Source: Symbiodinium natans
Taxonomy: Eukaryota > Sar > Dinophyceae > Suessiales > Symbiodiniaceae
Length of the DNA: 64,000 bases
Assembly (NCBI GenBank): GCA_905221605.1
Contig: CAJNDS010000541.1
Span: 52,602-116,601 of the forward strand
Direction of reading: 5' to 3'
The first letter of the stretch is position 1; each line of letters begins with the position of its first letter. The position numbers and the translations under genes were made by a program. The notes beneath the pieces were generated by a model. That model was not told where the DNA came from and did no database searches. It was given only the letters and a program-made list of their open reading frames with translations. This document shows, piece after piece, positions 54,137-64,000 of this stretch.

Positions 54137-55328
54137 GTGTGGCACACCGCTGTACATGCGGGTTCGTGAACAAGCAGGAGCATGTTGTGATGATGATGAA
54201 GTTCGTGATTTTGAGTACATCAACATGTTTTAGTTCGGAAATCAGCAGGGGGCAGGAGCACCTTGATCAGACTCCTGCCAACGAAGACGCTGATCAAGGT
54301 GGTGATGCATCCAGGGACGCCTGGGTGTGTACCTGCAGTGATATGTGATGTACTGCATTATCCTCGCTGTGCATTGGTACCGTTCTCGCTGTTGTTCAAC
54401 TACCTCAACCACAACGCAGTTTTCAACATGGATTTCGTATTTTGCTTGGCATGTGGGTGAATTCTTCGAGCCGTGAGCATGACATACCCCAAACCCCAGA
54501 AGACCTCGAGCCCATCAAGCTTGAGTGGAATGTGATGCTGCTAACTAGTGTGATGTGCACAGCAGAGCAGCTGAGCAGAACTGCGTGAGCATGTCGTTTG
54601 AGCATGTTGATGGAGCATGTCCAGCGAACGAGCATGAACATGGATGAGAGCATGGAGAAGGTTCGGAACATGAGTGTTAGAGCATCTGAGCATGAACTGT
54701 GGAGCATCTGAGTGTGATGAGCAGAGATGTGTGAGCACGAAGTAGGGAACTTCTGAGCCTAAATTGTGGAGCATCTGAGCGCGATGAGTAGAATTGTGTG
54801 AGCATGAAATGGGGAATCTCGGAGCATAAATTGCGGAGCATCTGAGCGTGATGAGCAGAGTTGCGGGAGCATGAAGTGTGAAGCATCAGAGCATGAATTG
54901 TGGAGCATCTGAACGTGATGAGCAGAGTTGTGTGAGCATGAATTGTGGAGCATCAGAGCATGAATTGTGGAGCATCTGAGCGTGGTGAGCAGAGTTGTGT
55001 GAGCATGAATTGTGGAGCATCAGAGCATGAATTGTGGAGCATCTGAGCGTGATGAGCAGAGTTGTGTGAGCATGAATTGTGGAGCATCAGAGCATGAATT
55101 GTGGAGCATCTGAGCGTGATGAGCACAGTTGTGGGAGCATGTCAAGCGAGTATGGAGCATGTTTTGATTGCAGAAGACCCTAAACCCTATATGATATGTC
55201 ATATAAACCTTCATTCGCGACCCTTCTACCTCATCACTTGCGGGCTCATCCACTACCTCTTGCTCGAGCATCTCTACCTTCGGAGCATCTCCATCTACCA
55301 GTTTATGTGGAAGCACTAAAACAAAAAG

Positions 55329-55330
<2 letters not shown>
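54137..55330. repeat. Segmental duplication, copy 2
   Basis: Nearly identical to 7650-8852, including the 67-base tandem array (about 54540-55140). Followed here by a TG tract, whereas copy 1 is preceded by one. Confidence 0.9.
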
Positions 55331-57559
<2,229 letters not shown>

Positions 57560-57740
57560 GAGCGTTCTCGCGGTCCCGCGCGGGTCGAACCGGACGGAAC
57601 CGGAGGGGCGAAAAGAGGGATCCGATAGAGTCCCTTGTTTGGGTGGGTTGTCTCTCCGCATTGTTGCGCGCACGAGGGGGCTCGTCTTTGCTGTTTCGCG
57701 TTCGGTAAGTGGTGGTTTTGCCGTGATTGTCGCGTGGCGG
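57560..57740 (+). repeat. Dispersed repeat, inverted partner of 3000-3180
   Basis: See 3000-3180. Confidence 0.65.
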
Positions 57741-57854
57741 TGCGAAGGTTTGTCTAGAATGTGATCTAGACGTTCGTCCACCTTTCTGCAAAACAAGTAA
57801 AAGAGTCCCGGCGGGCAGGGTGGGCTTGAAGGTTTGTTTCAGTGAAGATTTCGG
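57741..57854. repeat. Piece of the 4680-4806 / 59450-59575 repeat
   Basis: Shares the GATCTAGACGTTCGTCCACC segment and the GGGCAGGGTGGGCTTGA segment with about 4725-4790 and 59480-59550. Confidence 0.6.
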
Positions 57855-58215
57855 CGTGTTTACGCTTGAAGCTGTGTGGCTGAAGCACAGTGATGTTTGT
57901 TTGACCGGGAGCAGAGTGTGGGAGCCACCCTGATTTTCGATCTCCCGCCCGCCCTTGCCCGATCGAAAATCTGGGCAGGGGCCACCGTTTATCAGCGACA
58001 GGCTGATGGGGGGTACATTTCTGTCAGCGTGCGGCTGATGCATCTTTTCTCAGCTCTTAAGCTGATGTTACATGTTGGCTAAGCAGGGTTTTGAGCCATG
58101 CGGTCAGTGTAGATGCTGTTTCTACCGCCACCTTTCAAAAAGCGAGAGCGTTGTATGCACTGGTCCCCAGCCCAAGGGTGTCTGTTGTGTTCAGGGTCCG
58201 GATTCAGTAGGATCC
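57855..58215 (+). repeat. Dispersed repeat with hairpin cluster (partner of 6230-6600)
   Basis: Same C-rich core inside GATTTTCGATC / GATCGAAAATC (about 57932-57971) and the same TCAGC...GCTGA stem-loop series (about 57990-58065). Confidence 0.65.
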
Positions 58216-58490
58216 CCCGGCCCGCCCCACGACGCGCGGGATGGTTAGCGTTCGCCTGTGCTTTGATGTGCGGTTTGCCAGTCTGGCGTAAGTGTATGCC
58301 ATGTGTGTGTCTGTATGCCATGTGTGTCTGGTTCGGGGCGTTTGCGTCGGGGTAGGCGGGGCTAATGGCCGACGCGCGCGGCAAACCCTTAAGCGCCTCA
58401 CATGCGTGGCTATCTGTCCGTCCTGCATCCTTGCGCTTGCAGTGTTTGCTTCAGTTCTGCAATCTTGGTGCAGCAGGCCGGCTGGTGCAT
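58216..58490. other. No gene; one C-rich core
   Basis: A core-like stretch lies near 58221. Nothing else recognised. Confidence 0.3.
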
Positions 58491-58616
58491 GCTGGTTAGT
58501 GCGTAGCGAAGCGAAGCACGGTAAGCGTCTCGTTGTTGCCTTGAACACAGTTTTGCAGTGTCGAAGCCTTTGCAGCTCGAAGGGTCTGCAAAGGGTAGAG
58601 GTCTGTTCTTGCGAGG

Positions 58617-59576
58617 TGCACGCGTGCGTGCATCCAAGTGAGATCTGAGCGTGCTGACGACGCGTCTAGTTGAGTGTTGCGTGGTCCTGCGTTGACGCTG
58701 AGTGTCATGCTGCAGCAACCGTGCTCTCAGGGCCAGTGTGTCGTGGGGGCAAAAAGTGTAGGGTTGCTTTGTGAGATTTGTTCCAAGTTGTGGTTGGGCT
58801 AGTGTGGTGTCGTACTGTAGTGCGACCGCAGCCCATTTTCGACTTTCCCACCCTCCACAACCCTCGAAAATAGGGCAGGGGGGGTTCTAGTGCGACTTGA
58901 CCTGGCCAGTGTGTCCGGTTGTCGAGGGGGGGGTTCTAGTGCGACTTGACCTGGCCAGTGTGTCCGGTTGTCGAGGGGGACGCGTGCGCCTAATCTTAGG
59001 CTCAGCATGACTTGCACATGAGAAAGTGCATTCCCCCCCCCTATCAATAGGTATCTGGGGGGGGGGGTACTTAGGTCCCCGCCTATTTTGGGTAGTTCCG
59101 GCGGCCTATTGTGGAGACAGTGGGGGGGGGGGTCAGAAAATAGGCCGCGAGCAACATGTATCAGGTGTACCTCTATCTCTCTCGCCATGACCTCTTCCAT
59201 GACCTCTTTGATTCATGTTTAAGATGTGTTGATGTCATGTGCCAAAACTGCAGCCCCAGCGAGCCGGGCCCGAGGCTCTGGGTGAATTTGAAAAAGAAAG
59301 GGCACTCCGTTTTGGCAACATTATGCCTGCCGAAGAGACTCCCCAACCCCCCCCTAACATGAGGCACAGGACAGAATAGGCAGCGACCTATTTCCGCATA
59401 CCCCCCCCCCCCGGGGGACTACCCCCCCCCTCATTGGGGGGGGGAATGTTGTCGTACTGGTTTGTCTAGAGTGATTGTGTGATCTAGACGTTCGTCCACC
59501 TTTCTGCAAAACAGGTAAAAGTGTCTCGGCGGGCAGGGTGGGCTTGATGGTTTGTCTCAGTACAGGGAAGATCTCG
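58617..59576 (+). mobile_element. Second-family solo unit nested in the element 3 solo unit
   Basis: Matches 4358-4806 and has the central TTTTCGA-core-TCGAAAA (about 58836-58870). It breaks the element 3 family sequence at GTTCTTGC|CTAGGTT. It includes a local duplication of ~50 bases (about 58880-58978) and is itself interrupted at about 58983-59449. Confidence 0.7.
58983..59449. mobile_element. Poly-C/poly-G fold-back insertion
   Basis: Absent from the matching copy near 4690. Runs of 9-14 C and G in opposite orientation lie near both ends (59029-59065 and 59400-59449). Internal inverted pieces (AATAGGC/GCCTATT) repeat several times. A frame at 59156-59362 is unassigned. Possibly a small foldback transposon. 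Confidence 0.55.
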
Positions 59577-59761
59577 CTAGGTTCGCACTTTAGATTTGCC
59601 CACCGCCCCATGCACCTCCAGGGAATTTGGCAGTTCCATGCTAGGATGGCTGAAATCAGGTGAACTGCTCGATTTGCGCATCCCAGGAAATGATGCACAG
59701 GGTGTCACGGAGTCGTGAGGGCTGGCGGGTGGGACTTTTGTGTGAATGCAACTCTAGAGAC

Positions 59762-61440
59762 AAAAGAAGGCTTGTGCGTGTGTGCTGTTTCACGGTGGGC
59801 TGCAAGGGTGGTAGGGTCGGAGTCCTGCGACTTGAACTAAGAGACGCCCTCTCGCACTTTCGGTAGCGAAGCTATAGTGAGTTTTGAAATATGTCTTCGA
59901 CGTAGCGCTTCTGCGTGCCAGGGCAGCGTTTCTTGATGGCCCTTTGTTTCTGGCCTGCTTCAGCTGAACTTCGTGCGGCTTTCCCCGCCCGCTCGCCCTG
60001 AAGGGGTGGGACTGTACCTCTTGTTGGCGCGTGACCAATTTGAAAAACGGCGTTTGCTGCTCCTGAGTTGCTGCGGAAGAACGTGTGAGGTGGACGATTG
60101 CGCTTTGATTGAGCGTCTCGGTGTTATGTAGGAACAGATGGTGGCATGCAGAGCGGAGCGACGGAGCTCGGCGTACTTGATGTTGTTCATCCTGTCTTGG
60201 TAGGGTCTGCTGCCTGCGGCATGGGTGCAGCTTGCAGCGAGGTGCATGCGTGCATGTATCTAAGTGGGAAGTATGTGCGTTGCAACAAGGTTTGTCTTGC
60301 GCGGTTTGCGCTGTTGCGCGTTGTTGCGTTGCGCAGGCGCAAGGTGAAAGGTCAAGCGTGCCGTGCAGTGCTGCAAGCTTGTGGCTCTTCCTACAGGGCT
60401 TGTAGTGGCAGGAGGGTTCACCTCGTGTGTTTGCTGAGCCCTGTGTGAGCATTTTGCTTTTCCCGCCCACCACGACCCTGCAAAATGTGGGGGGTGGGGA
60501 TTTTCGATTCGGCCCTGGCCTGCTTTGAGGAGGGATCTCTTCTTGACAGGGCCGGTCAAGAGTCTCACTTGTGGCTGTTGAGATTGCTTGAGACTCGTGA
60601 CTCCTCCATCTCAGGGTTAAAAGAGAAAGTCCCGTGCGCCGCTCGTGCACTCGCGTCCTCCTTGCTGCTAGGCTAGGGTCCCTTTGGCAGGGTTCTGTTG
60701 CGTAGCTAAATACTTCCCGCAGTAGGTAGCTTGGGCATGCTTGCAATTCTTTGCACGCACCAAAGCCACACAGCATGATTGGTGATTGCGTGGTTGGCTT
60801 TACAGCTTGGTGTTGAGTCACATTGGTGCAATCGAGTCGGTGCACCTTTGCTTGTTCTTCAGTTGCCCGCCCGCCCTCCCCTTTCTTGGGGCGCCCATGG
60901 TGCGCTTATACCAAGGGATGAGCTTGTGCAGCTTGGACTTGCGCAGTCCAGCTGCTTCATGTGTGTGCCTGCGATGAAAACAAATCAATGCGCGTGTGGA
61001 CTTTGGGCTTTCGTTAGTTGAGACCCCCAAGCCCCTTTAGCTTGGGTGGGCTGGACAGGTTTGTGCGTCTGCTGTTTGGAAGGGGTAGCGCTCAAGCGTA
61101 TGGTGTTTGAGTGTAAAAAAAAACGAGTAGGAGGTTCCGCTGGAGTCAAAGTTTGGCCCCAGCCTCAACGAAGTCAGGGGCCAGGTAGGAGCCTGTGATT
61201 TGTCCCGCCGCCGCCCCGTTTTTTCCGGGTAGTTTGTTGTTCCTTGCTCGCAGAAAGGCTGCTACTGTTTTGTGCTTCGGGCAGGCTAGGTGAACGGTGT
61301 TCGTTCTTGCGCTCCACCGCAGTCAGAACTCAACGCCTAATGTAGCCATGCGTTGCGTGTTGTGGCTCAAGGCCAAAATGGAGTTCTGGTTTGTCGACCT
61401 CAGTGTGTGAGGTGTGCCCAGAGTAGCTGGGCGTGTCTTT
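59762..61440. repeat. Patchwork of dispersed units with C-rich cores
   Basis: Cores at about 59984, 60462 (inside CATTTTGC/GCAAAATG, as at 678-716), 60865 and 61204. 59757-59850 matches 277-350. No gene is supported. Confidence 0.5.
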
Positions 61441-61644
61441 CATCCCACCCTCCTCTCCCTATATCTAGATCCGATCTTACTCACTGGGTGAGCGACTGCC
61501 CTCCGCCTTCGTGGCGGTTGTGGTAGAGGCACTGTGTGCCGCTTTGGCGTATGGGAGGTGTGTATCCCATATGCCATGAGTGTTCGCTGAGTATACAGCG
61601 CGCCGCCGGGCGGCCCCTGCGTGTTTAGGGACCACCAACGCACT

Positions 61645-62106
61645 ATGGGCGAGGAGCTCATGGAACGAGTGATTGTTAAGCTGCGAGCCCAAAAAGAAAA
61701 CACTGAGTGTGAGTGCACAGAACGAAGTCTGTGCGAACAGTCAGGATTCTTGCCCCCGTGGACAGCAGACACTGCAGACAAGAGGGGTCAGCAGGCCACA
61801 AAGCTAAGTGCTTACATGGATCGCTCGTTTGTCAGCTTTGCCGGCCGTTCATACTTGTTGTGGTGCCTCAAACCACGAGCCATGTGCGGCCAAAGCCAGT
61901 TGCGTGTGCTATTGTTGGTTTTGCTTGTCGCCCGCGCGGAAGGGCGGGTTGAGCGCAGCGCTTTGATTCCAGGCTCGTTTTCAATCCCGGAAGCTGGGCG
62001 CGAAGAGCAGAAGAATGACACTTGCGTTCAGACTTCTTGGCGTCGACTCTTTTTCGCGATGCCGGAAGCACTCTGGACCAGGACAAGTGGAGAGAGAAGC
62101 GGCTGA
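61645..62106 (+). CDS. Unassigned ORF, doubtful
   Basis: 153 codons from ATG 61645, with a short hydrophobic stretch (LRVLLLVLLVA, about 93-103). Part of it overlaps a GC-rich core-like palindrome (about 61929-61947), which argues against a true gene. No family recognised. Confidence 0.15.
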   Translation: MGEELMERVIVKLRAQKENTECECTERSLCEQSGFLPPWTADTADKRGQQATKLSAYMDRSFVSFAGRSYLLWCLKPRAMCGQSQLRVLLLVLLVARAEGRVERSALIPGSFSIPEAGREEQKNDTCVQTSWRRLFFAMPEALWTRTSGERSG

Positions 62107-62228
62107 GTAGCGTTTGTCTGGGCTCGGTAGCACCGATGCTCCCCCGCTTCAACATGAAGGTTTGCGGTGTGTCTATAGCTGAGCTGTGCAGGTGAGACCG
62201 CGAGTAATGTTGTCTGCTGATTAGTGTG

Positions 62229-62332
62229 GCCCCCCCCCCCCCCCCCCTCACGAAAGGATCCCGCTCTTTAGTGTGGGGGGTGGGGGGGGGCAATTTGGGG
62301 GGGGCAATTTGCGGGGGGGGGGGGGGGGTATG
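62229..62332. repeat. Poly-C and poly-G runs (inverted)
   Basis: A C run of about 20 followed by several G runs, able to fold back or form a G-quadruplex. Confidence 0.9.
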
Positions 62333-62535
62333 GTTTTATATGATTTTAAAAGGGATGAGTTTATATGAATTTAAAAGGGATCCGTATGATCCATATGATT
62401 TTAAAAGGGATGAGCTCGTATGAGTGTAAAAGGGATCCATATGATTCTAAATGGGGTGAGACTATATGAAATTAAGAGGGATCCATACGATTTTAAGAGG
62501 GATGAGTTTATATGAATTTAAAGGGGATCCATCTA
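62333..62535. repeat. AT-rich ~23-bp tandem repeat
   Basis: About eight degenerate units of the form TATGATTTTAAAAGGGAT, alternately ending GAG and CC. Confidence 0.85.
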
Positions 62536-62544
62536 TCCCAACCA

Positions 62545-62910
62545 AGCCAGCCCGCAAAAAAAACATAATTCCGGGGGAGCAAACTTTTTATATTATACGG
62601 CGTCCGGGCAGCTGCTGGACTTACCCCCTTTGAAATTTGATTGCCCGGCCTCGGTACAAAAGAATTTTATAAGGAAATCTTAGTTTTGGGTCTGGCCTGG
62701 AGGCTGAAGATTTCAGGGCCCGACAACCTCAGGCCTCAAGGTTTAGGAAACCTCAGCCCTTAGGCCTCTGGATCCAAACCCAACTAGCCCGCAAAAAAAT
62801 ATAATTCCGGGGGAGCAAACTTTTATATTATACGGCATCCGGGCAGCTGCTGGACTACCCGCTTTGAAATTTGATTGCCCGGCCTCGGTACAAAAGAATT
62901 TTATAACAAG
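62545..62910. repeat. Direct duplication of ~110 bp
   Basis: A block with ATAATTCCGGGGGAGCAAAC and GATTGCCCGGCCTCGGTAC occurs at about 62550-62665 and again at about 62790-62905. ATTCCGGGGG also recurs near 63068 and 63125. Confidence 0.85.
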
Positions 62911-63811
62911 CCTTCAACTGCGCATCCCTGCGCGAGTTGTCTGCGTGTGGGTGTCACGGCAGTGAGGGCTGGCGGGTGGGTTTTCTTGCATTTTGTAGAA
63001 AACATAGAGACCAACACCATTCGACAGCCTCGCCGAAATTTTGCATCGCCCGATTTTTTTTCTCACAATTCCGGGGGTCCTCCTCAAATAGATCCCCCTG
63101 AATAGTTTTTGGATTTTTTTCCACAATTCCGGGGGAGCAGTTCTGCTGCTGGAGGCAGGGGTACAGCTAGCAGCAGTAGGTTGTAGCTTCATCGGAAACT
63201 GGTTGCTTCTTACAGCCTGAAAATGGGGCAGGGGGGTTCTAGTGCGAGTTGACCTGACCAGTGTGTCTGATGGGACCCGTGTTTCGGTTGGGTGGGTTTA
63301 TCTCTAAGTGCAGGGAAGTTCTCTCCCGCAGCAAAAGTGTGTGCCTGCCGTCTTGCAAGGGATAGGGTTTGGACGGCGTGTGAAGGGTAGGTGGGTGAGC
63401 CTTCTGTGAGACTGTAACTTGAGAGACGGCAAACTTTCGTCACTCACAGCCTTGGCCAGGAAGTTGTGCTTCGAGTGCCGACAGAGTCAGACAAGGATTT
63501 TCAAATGGACATGAGACACCTCTTGCAGGCTGCAAATGCTTGTGAGTTCTTGTTCCTCCTTGAAAAGTCATTGTGCTTGCCGTGCAGTTTGAGCTGGAGA
63601 AGTCTCGTGGACTTGCGGCCGCTGAAGAAGCAAGCGTGGAAACCTTGTACGTGATTCATATCTGTCTCAGAGGCGTAGGTTTGTTGTGGCACGCGTTCCG
63701 CAACGCAGGATGTCTGCAGAGAAGGCTGCTCTGCGCCGTCTGACGCGTCCTCAGTGACGTCTGAAGCAACTGACTGCTACAGAAGTATGAACTGGACAGA
63801 TGGCCCTGATG
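62911..63811. other. No supported gene; fragment of the 4358-4806 repeat
   Basis: 63217-63320 resembles the GGGGCAGGGGGGTTCTAGTG part of the second-family solo unit. The frame at 63466-63654 is short and unassigned. Confidence 0.35.
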
Positions 63812-63906
<95 letters not shown>

Positions 63907-64000
63907 TTTTTGTGTGTGTGTGTGTGTGTGTGTTTGTTTTGTTTTGTGTGTGTGTGTGTGTTTTTGTGTGTGTGTGTTTTTTTGTGTGTGTGTGTGTTTG
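63812..64000. repeat. (TG)n microsatellite, runs off the window
   Basis: TG repeats with T-run interruptions after 63902. The end lies outside the window. Confidence 0.97.

Larger units (their letters stand above)
58491..59761 (+). mobile_element. Solo terminal unit of the element 3 family, itself interrupted
   Basis: Starts GCTGGTTAGTGCG (start of A2, 38677) and ends CTCTAGAGAC (end of B2, 38983), with the same sequence between apart from an insert of about 58617-59576. It lacks all coding sequence and B1, as expected if A1 and A2 recombined and left A-core-B. Confidence 0.8.

Noticed and set aside
61342-61381. Split spliced-leader-like words (GTAGCCAT, TGGCTCAAG, GCCAAAATGG)
   Set aside because: The order and spacing do not form a leader or an SL RNA gene. 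Low-information coincidence.

Overview
This window looks like dinoflagellate nuclear DNA, most likely from a Symbiodiniaceae-type genome, though this is inferred from style rather than from a marker gene. The signs are plant-type TTTAGGG/CCCTAAA interstitial repeats, very high repeat content, genes all on one strand, pyrimidine-tract/CAG sites just upstream of start codons (candidate trans-splice acceptors), and protein styles I associate with that group. No rRNA, tRNA or conventional housekeeping gene was recognised. Nearly all convincing coding sequence belongs to mobile elements.

The backbone between about 9.3 and 54.0 kb is a satellite array derived from a leucine-rich (FNIP-like) protein repeat. 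Two large insertions split it. Because paralogous uninterrupted copies of the same array lie elsewhere in the window, the empty sites can be read directly. Insertion 1 (11149-25120, 13,972 bp) is a DNA transposon with about 26-bp terminal inverted repeats and a perfect 8-bp target duplication (TCGACAAT). It carries five + strand genes: a putative DDE transposase, a two-zinc-finger basic protein, a C5-cytosine-methyltransferase-like protein, a cysteine-cluster/coiled-coil protein and a small coiled-coil protein. Several are frameshifted.

Insertion 2 (26450-47103, 20,654 bp) is a three-level nest of DIRS-order (tyrosine-recombinase) retrotransposons. Element 1 is the outermost. Its recombinase gene is split by element 2 (26698-40027). 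The RNase H domain of element 2 is in turn split by element 3 (about 32238-38983). Elements 1 and 2 have the full split-direct-repeat architecture A1-ORFs-B1-A2-B2; element 3 has B1-A2-B2 but no recognisable A1. Removing each insert restores the interrupted reading frame, with no target-site duplication. All three share the order recombinase - gag - stop codon - pol. In all three, gag and pol are in the same frame and separated by one stop (TGA-CTAG twice, TAG-GGA once), pointing to stop-codon readthrough. The pol of element 1 has a C5-methyltransferase domain in front of the reverse transcriptase.

The flanks (1-7 kb and 56-63 kb) are a patchwork of short dispersed units, many built around a C-rich core (CCCRCCCTCC-like). 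The same core sits between A2 and B2 of each retroelement. One unit (58491-59761) has exactly the ends of element 3. I read many of these units as solo terminal repeats left after the coding part was deleted. Other contents are long (TG)n and (CT)n tracts, a 1.2-kb segmental duplication (about 7.65-8.85 and 54.14-55.33 kb), and poly-C/poly-G fold-back sequences.
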